From contig JAEZEH010000096.1 in assembly GCA_023417785.1 (NCBI GenBank), positions 1-64,000 of the forward strand: a stretch of 64,000 bases of DNA. The letters run 5' to 3'. The stretch is from Bacteroidota bacterium. Its GTDB lineage: Bacteria; Bacteroidota; Bacteroidia; Cytophagales; Cyclobacteriaceae. The notes under the pieces are model-generated. The model worked only from the letters and a program-made list of their open reading frames with translations. It searched no databases and had not been told where the DNA came from. Positions 27,001 through 34,888 of the stretch are shown piece after piece. Both the position numbers and the translations under genes were made by a program. Within the stretch, counting starts at the first letter, position 1. Each line of letters opens with the position of its first letter.

Positions 27001-28071
27001 ATGGCACAGATCAATTTTGGCGGCGTTGTCGAAGAAGTAGTAACCCGGGAAGAGTTCCCGATGGAAAAGGCACTTGACGTCTTGAAAAACGAAACCATTG
27101 CAATCATCGGGTATGGTGTACAAGGTCCTGCCCAGGCGCTCAACCTTCGCGATAACGGCTTCAAGGTTATCATAGGTCAACGCAAGAATTCAAAAACATG
27201 GGATAAGGCGGTAAGCCATGGCTGGGTTCCGGACGAAACCCTTTTCGACATTGAGGAAGCTGCAAGGCGCGGAACCATCATTCAGTTTCTGCTCTCAGAT
27301 GCCGGACAAATTGCGCTGTGGCCGACTATAAAACCATACCTTACCAAAGGTAAAACCCTTTACTTCTCCCACGGATTCGGCATAACATTCAAAGAACAGA
27401 CCGGTATCGTTCCTCCTGCGGATATTGACGTGGTGCTAGCCGCACCCAAAGGTTCCGGAACTTCAGTTCGCAGACTTTTTCTTCAGGGAAAAGGAATCAA
27501 CTCCAGCTACGCGGTCTTTCAGGACGCCACCGGTGAAGCGAAAAACAAAGCGATCGCACTCGGTATCGGCGTAGGTTCGGGTTATCTTTTTGAAACTGAT
27601 TTCAGGAAGGAAGTGTATTCCGACCTTTCCGGCGAACGCGGAACGCTTATGGGAGCTATCGCAGGCATCTTTGAAGCGCAATACGAAGTTCTTCGCGCCA
27701 ATGGGCACTCTCCTTCCGAAGCGTTCAACGAAACAGTGGAAGAACTCACGCAGAGCCTCATGCCCCTGGTTGCAGAGAACGGAATGGACTGGATGTATGC
27801 TAACTGTTCCACTACTGCTCAACGTGGAGCCCTGGATTGGAAGAAGAAGTTCAAAGCCGCAACGCTTCCCGTATTTCAGGAGCTTTACAAGAGCGTGGCC
27901 ACCGGCGAAGAAGCCAGACGGACCATCGAGACCTGCAGCAAACCCGACTATCGTGAAAAACTTGCAGAAGAATTAAAAGAACTTCGTGAAAGCGAACTTT
28001 GGCAAGCCGGCGCCGCAGTTCGTCAACTCCGTCCTGAAAAACAACAGGTAGAAGAAAGTATGATTAATTAA
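27001..28071 (+). CDS. ilvC: Ketol-acid reductoisomerase (NADP+)
   Basis: The 356-residue protein isomerises and reduces acetolactate in Val/Ile synthesis. It has the Rossmann motif IAIIGYGVQGPAQALNLRDNG, GQRKNSKTWDKA, LYFSHGFGITF, DVVLAAPKGSGTSVRRLFLQ and, in the knotted C-terminal domain, ETDFRKEVYSDLSGERGTLM and WMYANCSTTAQRGALDW. ATG 27001 is chosen over the upstream TTG (26935) because MAQINFGGVVEEVV is the natural N-terminus and is preceded by an AT-rich gap. The KARI domain is followed by a short charged tail. It ends the ilvEDBNC operon; a strong terminator follows at 28124-28163. Confidence 0.96.
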   Translation: MAQINFGGVVEEVVTREEFPMEKALDVLKNETIAIIGYGVQGPAQALNLRDNGFKVIIGQRKNSKTWDKAVSHGWVPDETLFDIEEAARRGTIIQFLLSDAGQIALWPTIKPYLTKGKTLYFSHGFGITFKEQTGIVPPADIDVVLAAPKGSGTSVRRLFLQGKGINSSYAVFQDATGEAKNKAIALGIGVGSGYLFETDFRKEVYSDLSGERGTLMGAIAGIFEAQYEVLRANGHSPSEAFNETVEELTQSLMPLVAENGMDWMYANCSTTAQRGALDWKKKFKAATLPVFQELYKSVATGEEARRTIETCSKPDYREKLAEELKELRESELWQAGAAVRQLRPEKQQVEESMIN

Positions 28072-28123
28072 GGCGGTGAGCCCATCGGAAAATCCGATTT
28101 CAAAACACCGTCAATACACCAAA

Positions 28124-28163
28124 GAAGCCGGATCATCGAATGTGATCCGGCTTCTGGTTTTTT
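28124..28163 (+). terminator. Terminator between ilvC and ilvA
   Basis: A 12-bp perfect stem (GAAGCCGGATCA / TGATCCGGCTTC) with a 7-nt loop is followed by TGGTTTTTT. The T-run ends 6 nt before the first possible ilvA ATG (28170). That suggests either the ATG at 28224 is used or ilvA depends on controlled read-through. Confidence 0.85.
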
Positions 28164-28169
28164 CTCATT

Positions 28170-29474
28170 ATGTCAGCGACGACACAAAACAATCGCCGCG
28201 TGAACCAAATCAAGAGCCAGGCTATGTCAGGAACTACTTCGATAAAAATTGACATTGATTCAGCTGCCGAAATACTTAGGACGGTAGTTCTAAAAACACC
28301 GCTACAGTATCACCGGAAGTTGTCCGAAAAATTCGATGCAGAGATTTACCTGAAGCGTGAAGACCTTCAGGTAGTTCGTTCCTACAAAATTCGTGGCGCT
28401 TTCAATTTGATTCAGAGCCTTTCGGAAGGGGAACGAACCCGTGGTGTGGTTTGTGCGAGCGCGGGTAATCACGCTCAGGGCGTGGCTTTCTCCTGCAAAA
28501 CCCTTGGCTTGAAAGGAGTGATCTACATGCCGGCCATAACACCGAAACAAAAAATCAATCAGGTTAAAATGTTCGGGGGGAGCAATATTGAGATCGTTCT
28601 TATTGGTGACACCTTTGACGATTGCCAAAGCAAAGCACTCGCGTACGCCGATGAGAAAGGAATGACCTTTATCCCACCGTTCGATCACCTCAAGATCATC
28701 GAAGGTCAGGGCACGGTGGCAAAAGAGATTCTTGAAGACACGAAAGACATCGACTTCATATTCATTCCCGTTGGCGGTGGCGGACTGTGTGCCGGAGTCG
28801 GCGAATACTTTCGTGAGTTTTCGCCAGGCACAAAGCTCATCGGCGTCGAACCCGCAGGTGCCCCATCAATGAAAGAAGCCCTGAAAGCCGGTATGCCCGT
28901 CAAGCTTGAAAAGATTCAGCGGTTCGTCGACGGAGCGTCGGTTCAGCAGGTAGGAACGATCACCTTTGCCTTATGCCGCGAAGTTATTACAGATATGCTG
29001 TTGGTGCCCGAGGGCAAGGTGAGCTCAACAATCCTGCAGCTTTACAACGAAGATGCGATTGTCGCCGAACCCGCAGGCGCGCTCGCAATTGCCGCCCTTG
29101 ACCAATATCGAAAGCAACTCTCCGGCAAGAAGGTTGTCTGTATCGTCAGTGGAGGGAACAACGACATCGACCGGATGCAGGAGATCAAAGAACGGTCTTT
29201 GTTGTACGAAGGGTTGAAACACTATTTTATTGTGCGCTTTGCCCAACGTCCCGGAGCGTTGAAGGAATTCGTCAATCACATTCTGGGACCGACTGATGAC
29301 ATCGTGCGATTCGAATTTATCCAGAAGCATAACAAAGAATCAGGGCCAGCGTTGATCGGAATCGAAGTCAAATCGCGGGACGACTTTCACACGTTGGTCG
29401 AAAGGATGGATCAGTTCGGGTTAAAATATACACTGGTAAATCAAAACGAAAACCTGTTCGAGTATCTGGTCTAG
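28170..29474 (+). CDS. ilvA: Threonine dehydratase, biosynthetic short form
   Basis: The 434-residue PLP enzyme converts threonine to 2-oxobutyrate, the entry to isoleucine. The PLP Lys is in VRSYKIRGAFNLI. Further motifs are VCASAGNHAQGVAFSC, KQKINQVKMFGG, the phosphate-binding PVGGGGLCAGVGEYF, and EPAGALAIAALD. A single C-terminal ACT-like domain (about 345-434, KHYFIVRFAQRPGALKEFVN) places it in the shorter IlvA class. The start at 28170 (MSATTQNN) abuts the T-run of the terminator, so ATG 28224 (MSGTTSIKIDID) may be the true start. A terminator at 29500-29525 closes the unit. Confidence 0.95.
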   Translation: MSATTQNNRRVNQIKSQAMSGTTSIKIDIDSAAEILRTVVLKTPLQYHRKLSEKFDAEIYLKREDLQVVRSYKIRGAFNLIQSLSEGERTRGVVCASAGNHAQGVAFSCKTLGLKGVIYMPAITPKQKINQVKMFGGSNIEIVLIGDTFDDCQSKALAYADEKGMTFIPPFDHLKIIEGQGTVAKEILEDTKDIDFIFIPVGGGGLCAGVGEYFREFSPGTKLIGVEPAGAPSMKEALKAGMPVKLEKIQRFVDGASVQQVGTITFALCREVITDMLLVPEGKVSSTILQLYNEDAIVAEPAGALAIAALDQYRKQLSGKKVVCIVSGGNNDIDRMQEIKERSLLYEGLKHYFIVRFAQRPGALKEFVNHILGPTDDIVRFEFIQKHNKESGPALIGIEVKSRDDFHTLVERMDQFGLKYTLVNQNENLFEYLV

Positions 29475-29499
29475 AATCCTGTGTTTTGAGGCGTTTATC

Positions 29500-29525
29500 A
29501 GCGGGTCTGTTCCCGCTTTTTTTTA
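29500..29525 (+). terminator. Terminator after ilvA
   Basis: AGCGGG and CCCGCT flank a 6-nt loop and are followed by eight to nine T residues. Confidence 0.85.
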
Positions 29526-29546
29526 TATTGGGCTGCGATAGATTTT

Positions 29547-30548
29547 ATGGTTGCTGTTCGATTGCGTTTTATTGTTGCACTTTCTTTTGTTTTCTCCGCT
29601 TACCTTGCGGCAGGCCAAACCAGGATTGACGGGATTCTTCTAAATGAGGAAGACGACTCACCCGTCCCTTATGCGAACATCGGCATCCTTGACACGCGCG
29701 CCGGAACAATATCCAATGAAGACGGCACGTTCGAGATCACAATTCCGGAGAATCTTATGAACGACACGCTTCTTTTTTCGGCACTGGGATTCCAGAGGAA
29801 GTCGATTCATCTTCCAACGCTGACAACCCACAATCGCCTCGTCATCAAAATGCGCGAACAGACAACCATGCTTAAAAACGTCGTGGTAAAGTCAAGGCGG
29901 CGCAAGCCTGCGCGAACATTTCAAATGGGCAATGCGTTGTTCAACTCCGGCAGCCTTTACGTTGACTCCGTCGCCGCCGGATCGGCGATGGCGCTTCTGA
30001 TCGAAAACAAGCATCCTACATTCAATCCCGGGCTTACCGTGCCCTTCTTCGTCCGTCGGGCGAAACTCCGCATTTCATATAACACGTTTGATAATTTCAA
30101 AGTACGACTGCGGTTCCTTTCGGTCGATGAAAGGACCGGGTTGCCTGACAAAGACCTTTTTCATGAAAGTATAGTGGTCACTTCCGGCATCCGAAAAGGC
30201 TGGGTCAATTTTGATCTTTCATCTTACAACATCCGGATTGACCAGCCTTCCTTTTTTCTGGTTTTCGAGTGGCTGATAGAGGATGATGACCGAAGGCTGC
30301 TGATGGAGATGTATCGCGAATTCCAACGATTGTTCCCGAAAAAAGTCACGACGGATACACTGCACGTCGACGACGAGGAAATCACCTACCACAGTTATCA
30401 CGGCTACCGCGCCGGTACGTCTTTCGCCTGTTCTTCTGACCGTGTTGTCGTGGACAGCTTCAGATGTTACTACCGCAATAACAGCCACGGACAATGGCGA
30501 AGGTCGTCAGCAATTCTCACCGCTAACGTTGTCGTAGTTAATTACTAG
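29547..30548 (+). CDS. Secreted protein with carboxypeptidase-like regulatory domain
   Basis: The 333-residue protein has a signal peptide (about 1-23, VALSFVFSAYLAAGQ). A CarboxypepD_reg-like beta-sandwich follows at about 25-110 (TRIDGILLNEEDDSPVPYAN, AGTISNEDGTFEITIPENL, LLFSALGFQRKSIHLP), as also found at the N-termini of SusC-type receptors. The remaining 220 residues (about 115-333) have no obvious motif. They are rich in beta-type alternation and Arg/Phe and resemble an extracellular or outer-membrane-associated domain. No enzyme residues are recognisable. It stands alone between the ilvA terminator and the HAD gene, so the context gives no role. Confidence 0.75.
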   Translation: MVAVRLRFIVALSFVFSAYLAAGQTRIDGILLNEEDDSPVPYANIGILDTRAGTISNEDGTFEITIPENLMNDTLLFSALGFQRKSIHLPTLTTHNRLVIKMREQTTMLKNVVVKSRRRKPARTFQMGNALFNSGSLYVDSVAAGSAMALLIENKHPTFNPGLTVPFFVRRAKLRISYNTFDNFKVRLRFLSVDERTGLPDKDLFHESIVVTSGIRKGWVNFDLSSYNIRIDQPSFFLVFEWLIEDDDRRLLMEMYREFQRLFPKKVTTDTLHVDDEEITYHSYHGYRAGTSFACSSDRVVVDSFRCYYRNNSHGQWRRSSAILTANVVVVNY

Positions 30549-30557
30549 GCTTTGCTG

Positions 30558-30586
30558 ATTGTTACGTTTTCTTTTCCGTATTTTAG
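30558..30586 (+). promoter_or_regulatory. Possible promoter of the HAD-IIA gene
   Basis: ATTG (30558-30561), a 17-nt spacer and TATTTTAG (30579-30586) approximate TTTG / TAnnTTTG. The implied start is about 48 nt upstream of the ATG at 30641. Confidence 0.3.
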
Positions 30587-30640
30587 GGACGTATTGAATT
30601 AAGTGTAACAAAAACACGTTATTTCAATTAACATTGTACT

Positions 30641-31414
30641 ATGGCACAAGGACTACTAATCGACATGGATGGCGTTGTTTACGGCGGGGATCTAATGATT
30701 CCGGGCGCTGATGAATTTGTGAACCGTCTGCTGCAACAACAAATACCGTTCATGTTTATGACTAACAACAGTCAGCGGACACGACTGGAAGCCGTAAGGA
30801 AGTTGAACAAACTGGGTATAAAGGTTACTGAGGATCATATCTACACCAGCGCAATGGCAACTGGCAGATTTCTCTCCAGCCAAATTCCGAGGGGCACCGC
30901 GTATGTATTGGGTGAAGGCGGTTTGCTGACAAGCCTTCATGAAAACGGAATTCCACTGGTTGAAACTGATCCTGAATTCGTCGTACTCGGCGAGGGAAGA
31001 AATTTTACCCTCGAGATGGTTCAGCGCGCAGTCGATATGATTCTTAATGGCGCGAAGTTCATTACTACTAACAGAGATCCGTCTCCGAAGATGCTGGGGT
31101 GGAATAACCTTGGAATTGCGGCTACCACTGCCATGATTGAAGAAGCCACGGGGGTTAAAGCATTTGTCATTGGAAAACCTGGGCCGGTGATGATGCGGTC
31201 GGCAAGGAAAGCTCTTGGATTGGAGACTGCCGAGACAACGATTATCGGCGATACAATGAGTACCGATATTCAGGGCGGCGTGCAAATGGGTTACAAGACA
31301 ATCTTAGTCCTGAGTGGAGTCACACGAATTGAAGAATTGAAACAATACGCTTTCAAGCCGGATCTCATTGTGAATTCGGTTAATGAAATCAAACTACCCC
31401 TCCCCTGGTGGTAG
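30641..31414 (+). CDS. HAD-IIA family (NagD-like) sugar phosphatase
   Basis: The 257-residue cytosolic hydrolase has all four HAD motifs: I LLIDMDGVVYGG (nucleophile and acid Asp), II MTNNSQRTR, III the Lys of VIGKPGPVMMRSA, and IV IGDTMSTDIQGG. The cap between II and III is of the NagD (type IIA) kind. Expected activity is dephosphorylation of nucleoside monophosphates or sugar phosphates; the exact substrate is not readable. The stop codon (31412-31414) lies 42 nt before the Leu-rich mini-ORF of the leu leader. Confidence 0.92.
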   Translation: MAQGLLIDMDGVVYGGDLMIPGADEFVNRLLQQQIPFMFMTNNSQRTRLEAVRKLNKLGIKVTEDHIYTSAMATGRFLSSQIPRGTAYVLGEGGLLTSLHENGIPLVETDPEFVVLGEGRNFTLEMVQRAVDMILNGAKFITTNRDPSPKMLGWNNLGIAATTAMIEEATGVKAFVIGKPGPVMMRSARKALGLETAETTIIGDTMSTDIQGGVQMGYKTILVLSGVTRIEELKQYAFKPDLIVNSVNEIKLPLPWW

Positions 31415-31425
31415 TAGTTGGCTGA

Positions 31426-31433
31426 TGAATTTG
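31426..31433 (+). promoter_or_regulatory. Possible -7 element of the leu leader
   Basis: TGAATTTG matches TAnnTTTG at all but one specified base. No good TTTG lies 17-23 bp upstream (CTGG at 31405-31408 is the closest). The implied start is about 15 nt before the mini-ORF. Confidence 0.22.
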
Positions 31434-31455
31434 TTCAAGGCTACCGCGTTGTAAA

Positions 31456-31488
31456 ATGCTACCGTTACCACTACCAACCACTTGTTAG
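31456..31488 (+). CDS. Candidate leu leader peptide (MLPLPLPTTC)
   Basis: The ten-codon frame has Leu at codons 2, 4 and 6, using CTA, TTA and CTA, each followed by Pro. Proline after leucine would favour stalling when charged tRNA-Leu is scarce. The codons overlap a hairpin (31470-31492, ACTAC...GTAGT with an inner AAC/GTT) followed by a T-run at 31501-31507. The reading frame is too short for statistical support; context is the main evidence. Confidence 0.42.
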   Translation: MLPLPLPTTC

Positions 31489-31573
31489 TAGTCGTAAAAA
31501 TTTTTTTAACAATATGTTGATGTAGCCCTTTACATTTATGATCTTCGTGCATTAGTTATCACAAGAATTTTCT

Positions 31574-31596
31574 TCACTTCAACGAAGTGATTTTTT
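31574..31596 (+). terminator. First terminator upstream of leuC
   Basis: TCACTTC / GAAGTGA form a 7-bp perfect stem with a 3-nt loop, directly followed by six T. It may end the HAD transcript or act as a leu attenuator. Confidence 0.7.
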
Positions 31597-31608
31597 AATA
31601 GTATCACC

Positions 31609-31643
31609 ATCGTCCCGTCCGGTTTTCCTGGCGGGACGATTTT
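31609..31643 (+). terminator. Second terminator upstream of leuC
   Basis: ATCGTCCCG / CGGGACGAT form a 9-bp perfect stem with a 14-nt loop that can pair further, followed by TTTT. It occupies the same place relative to the shared 15-bp element as the ilv attenuator terminator does. Confidence 0.7.
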
Positions 31644-31662
31644 CATTTATAGTAGTTACGAG

Positions 31663-31677
31663 CAAACTAACAGTTGT
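31663..31677 (+). promoter_or_regulatory. 15-bp element shared by the ilv and leu leaders (leu copy)
   Basis: CAAACTAACAGTTGT is identical to 22175-22189 and lies 20 bp after the second terminator and 46 bp before the leuC ATG. Confidence 0.55.
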
Positions 31678-31722
31678 TATCGCTCGGTAATTGGAGTCAA
31701 AGCAGTTGAATTAAAACAGACC

Positions 31723-33150
31723 ATGAGTCAATCAAAAACATTGTTCGACAAAATCTGGGATGCCCATGTGGTAAAGCAGAGTGAAGGCTACCCGGATGTT
31801 CTTTACATCGACCGGCATTTTATTCATGAAGTGACAAGCCCGCAGGCATTCGGTGGCATTCGCAAGAGAGGTATCCCCGTATTCAATCCGTCTCGTACAA
31901 CAGCAACGCCTGATCACAACGTCCCTACTCTTGAACAGCATCTCCCGATAAAGGAAGCTTTGTCACGGCATCAGGTGGAAACGCTCAGGAAGAACTGCAG
32001 CGAGTTTGGAATAACGCTTTACGATCTTGGTCATCCGTATCAGGGTATCGTGCACATCATCGGCCCAGAGCTTGGCCTTACACTCCCTGGGATGACCATA
32101 GTGTGCGGCGACAGCCATACCTCGACTCACGGCGCGTTTGGAAACATCGCATTTGGTATAGGTACCAGCGAAGTTGAGCAGGTGCTGGCAACTCAGTGTA
32201 TCCTCCAGTACCGGCCGAAGACCATGAAAATCGAAATCAATGGTCAGCTGGGAAAAGGTGTCGTGGCTAAAGACATTATCCTTTACATCATTTCGAAGAT
32301 TTCCGCCAGCGGGGCTACCGGTTACTTTGTGGAATACGCAGGTGATGCCATTCGCAATCTGTCCATGGAAGCACGAATGACCATCTGCAACATGAGTATC
32401 GAGATGGGTGCGCGTGGTGGGTTGATAGCCCCTGACGAAACAACATTTGAATACATCCGCGGCAGGAAGTTTGCGCCCCAGGGTGAATCCTTCGACCGGC
32501 TCGTCGAACAGTGGAGACAACTCCGTACTGACGACGCCGCAGAATACGATGAAGTACTCAAGTTCGACGCCGCCGACATTGGTCCCATGATCACTTATGG
32601 GACTAATCCAGGAATGGGCATCAGGGTAACGGATCGTATCCCTACTGCGGATGAACTCAAAGACATCAGTGAACAAACCTCCTTCAGGAAATCACTTGAG
32701 TACATGGGCCTCGATGAAGGCACACAGCTACTGGGCAAGCCGGTGGATTACGTCTTCATAGGAAGTTGCACCAACGCGCGTATTGAGGACCTCCGACTCG
32801 TAGCTTCGATTGTCAGAGGCAAAAAGAAAGCCGACAACGTCGAGGTATGGGTTGTGCCTGGATCAAAGCAGGTGGAAGATCAGGCACGGAAAGAAGGACT
32901 CGATAAAATCTTTGAAGAGGCCGGTTTCCAATTACGGCAGCCGGGATGTTCAGCCTGCCTGGCAATGAACGAAGACAAGATTCCTGCTGGTAAGTACTGT
33001 ATCAGCACGTCGAACCGGAATTTTGAAGGCAGACAGGGACCGAAGTCGAGAACCTTTCTCGCAAGTCCCCTAAGCGCTGCGGCGGCGGCCATCACCGGCA
33101 AAGTTACCGATGTGCGCGAACTTGTCGAAAACACTTTAATAACGGCCTAG
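31723..33150 (+). CDS. leuC: 3-isopropylmalate dehydratase, large subunit
   Basis: The 475-residue aconitase-family protein, with LeuD, isomerises 2-isopropylmalate to 3-isopropylmalate. It begins KTLFDKIWDAHVV and has YIDRHFIHEVTSPQAF, IVCGDSHTSTHGAFG and FGIGTSEVEQVLATQ. Fe-S ligand cysteines are in FIGSCTNARIEDL and GCSACLAMNEDK, and the end has STSNRNFEGRQG and LASPLSAAAAAITG. Length is normal. It is the first gene of leuCDBA and lies 46 bp after the shared leader element. Confidence 0.96.
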   Translation: MSQSKTLFDKIWDAHVVKQSEGYPDVLYIDRHFIHEVTSPQAFGGIRKRGIPVFNPSRTTATPDHNVPTLEQHLPIKEALSRHQVETLRKNCSEFGITLYDLGHPYQGIVHIIGPELGLTLPGMTIVCGDSHTSTHGAFGNIAFGIGTSEVEQVLATQCILQYRPKTMKIEINGQLGKGVVAKDIILYIISKISASGATGYFVEYAGDAIRNLSMEARMTICNMSIEMGARGGLIAPDETTFEYIRGRKFAPQGESFDRLVEQWRQLRTDDAAEYDEVLKFDAADIGPMITYGTNPGMGIRVTDRIPTADELKDISEQTSFRKSLEYMGLDEGTQLLGKPVDYVFIGSCTNARIEDLRLVASIVRGKKKADNVEVWVVPGSKQVEDQARKEGLDKIFEEAGFQLRQPGCSACLAMNEDKIPAGKYCISTSNRNFEGRQGPKSRTFLASPLSAAAAAITGKVTDVRELVENTLITA

Positions 33151-33163
33151 ATACACGTTGAAG

Positions 33164-33751
33164 ATGAGCAAAGAAAAATTCATAACACTTAAAAGCAGGG
33201 CGATACCGCTTCCTATTGAAAATATTGATACTGACCAGATCATCCCGGCGCGGTTTCTAAAAGCGACAACCCGTGAAGGATTTGGTGAAAACCTGTTTCG
33301 CGACTGGCGATACAATTCAGATAACACTCCCAACACGGACTTTGCGTTGAACAATTCAAAGTATTCGGGACAAATACTTGTAGCAGGGAAGAATTTTGGT
33401 TGCGGCAGCAGTCGCGAACACGCCGCGTGGGCGATTTATGATGCCGGCCTGCGCGTTGTTATCTCCAGTTTCTTCGCAGATATCTTCAAGAACAATGCAT
33501 TGAATAATGCGTTGCTTCCGGTGCAGGTGTCCGATGCATTCCTGAGGAAGATTTTCCTGGACATCGAAAAAAAACCCGAAAGTGAAATAACGGTAGATCT
33601 CCAAAATCAAAAAGTCGTTCTCGAAGACGGCTCGTCAGAATCGTTTGATATCAATCCATACAAGAAGACGTGTCTCACGAACGGATACGATGATATTGAC
33701 TATCTGCTCAGCATGAGAAACGAGATCAAACATTTTGAGCTTGCCCACTAA
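33164..33751 (+). CDS. leuD: 3-isopropylmalate dehydratase, small subunit
   Basis: The 195-residue swivel-domain subunit has PLPIENIDTDQIIPARFLK, GFGENLFRDWRY, ILVAGKNFGCGSSREHAAWA and VVISSFFADIFKNNALNNAL. The ATG at 33164 is preferred to the TTG at 33158, giving the N-terminus MSKEKFITLKSRAI. It starts 13 bp after leuC and ends 14 bp before leuB. Confidence 0.95.
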   Translation: MSKEKFITLKSRAIPLPIENIDTDQIIPARFLKATTREGFGENLFRDWRYNSDNTPNTDFALNNSKYSGQILVAGKNFGCGSSREHAAWAIYDAGLRVVISSFFADIFKNNALNNALLPVQVSDAFLRKIFLDIEKKPESEITVDLQNQKVVLEDGSSESFDINPYKKTCLTNGYDDIDYLLSMRNEIKHFELAH

Positions 33752-33765
33752 TCACGACGGAAACA

Positions 33766-34869
33766 ATGAAGAAATACAAAATTACAGTACTGCCTGGCGA
33801 CGGAATCGGAAAGGAAGTTACGAACTGCGGAAAAAAGGTGCTTGAGCAGGTTGCTGAATGTTACGGTTTCGAAATCATCTTTGATGAAGCTCTCATCGGC
33901 CACGACGCGATTGAAGCTACAGGCGATCCGCTTCCCGAAGAATCACTCACCAAAATGCGAAATTGTGACGCGATTCTATTCGGTGCTGTTGGTCATCCGA
34001 AATATGATAACGACCCGACCCTCCCGGTTCGTCCTGAGCAAGGCCTACTCAAAATGCGAAAGGAACTTGGCCTCTACGCGAACCTGAGACCAATCAAGCT
34101 TTTTGACGAATTGCTCAGCGCAAGTAGTATTAAGCCGGAAATTCTCCGCGGTTCAGACATTCTGTTTTTCCGCGAACTCACCGGGGACGTGTACTTTGGC
34201 GAAAGAGGAAGAACGAATAATAATGACACGGCTTATGATACAATGATCTATTCCAGATACGAGGTGGAACGTATCGCGCATAGAGCTTTCAAGGCAGCTC
34301 AGACAAGAAGGAAGAAAGTCACTTCGGTGGATAAGGCCAACGTACTGGAAAGCTCCCGCCTGTGGAGATCTGTGGTTCAGGAAGTAGCCAGGGAATATCC
34401 CGATGTAACGGTAGAACATATGTTCGTTGACGCAGCCGCGATGAAGCTGATCCAAAACCCGCGCAGTTTCGACGTTGTGGTCACCGGGAATCTATTCGGT
34501 GATATCCTGACCGACGAAGCTTCGCAGATCGCCGGCTCAATGGGAATGCTGGCGTCGGCATCGGTAGGCGACAAGGTTGGGTTGTATGAACCCATTCATG
34601 GAAGCGCTCACGACATTACCGGTATGGGTATAGCCAACCCGTTGGCGTCTATCCTTTCGGCCGCGCTGCTGCTGGATATTTCTCTCGGCCTCAAAGAAGA
34701 ATCGGAGGCTGTAATCCGCGCCGTCGAACAAACGCTGAAAGAAGGATATCGTACCCGTGACATCGCTGATGCAACCACGCCTCACGAAAAAATATTGGGA
34801 ACCGAAGTGATGGGTAACGTGGTGTGTAACAACATCCGGATGGCTGTGCAAAACCCGGTTAATAATTAA
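33766..34869 (+). CDS. leuB: 3-isopropylmalate dehydrogenase
   Basis: The 367-residue protein catalyses NAD-dependent oxidative decarboxylation in leucine synthesis. Features are ITVLPGDGIGKEVTNCG, ATGDPLPEESL, RPEQGLLKMRKELGLYANLRP (substrate Arg residues), RELTGDVYFGERGR, TSVDKANVLESSRLWR and EHMFVDAAAMKLIQNP. The metal-binding Asp lies in VVTGNLFGDILTDEASQIAG, and the cofactor pocket is GLYEPIHGSAHDITGMGIAN. Length is typical. It lies between leuD and leuA with gaps of 14 and 19 bp. Confidence 0.96.
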   Translation: MKKYKITVLPGDGIGKEVTNCGKKVLEQVAECYGFEIIFDEALIGHDAIEATGDPLPEESLTKMRNCDAILFGAVGHPKYDNDPTLPVRPEQGLLKMRKELGLYANLRPIKLFDELLSASSIKPEILRGSDILFFRELTGDVYFGERGRTNNNDTAYDTMIYSRYEVERIAHRAFKAAQTRRKKVTSVDKANVLESSRLWRSVVQEVAREYPDVTVEHMFVDAAAMKLIQNPRSFDVVVTGNLFGDILTDEASQIAGSMGMLASASVGDKVGLYEPIHGSAHDITGMGIANPLASILSAALLLDISLGLKEESEAVIRAVEQTLKEGYRTRDIADATTPHEKILGTEVMGNVVCNNIRMAVQNPVNN

Positions 34870-34888
34870 ACCACCAAACACGAAAAAC

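Larger units (their letters stand above)
31415..31722 (+). other. 308-bp leader region of the leu operon
   Basis: This gap holds a Leu-rich mini-ORF (31456-31488), two intrinsic terminators (31574-31596 and 31609-31643), the 15-bp element shared with the ilv leader (31663-31677), and a five-codon ORF MIFVH (31538-31555). Inside the five-codon ORF, CTTCGT (31543-31548) can pair with ACGAAG (31582-31587) of the first terminator. A -7-like TGAATTTG lies at 31426-31433. The whole looks like a multi-step attenuation leader. Confidence 0.55.

Noticed and set aside
30692..31285. 197-codon minus-strand frame
   Set aside because: It is antisense to the NagD-like gene, which has all four HAD motifs.
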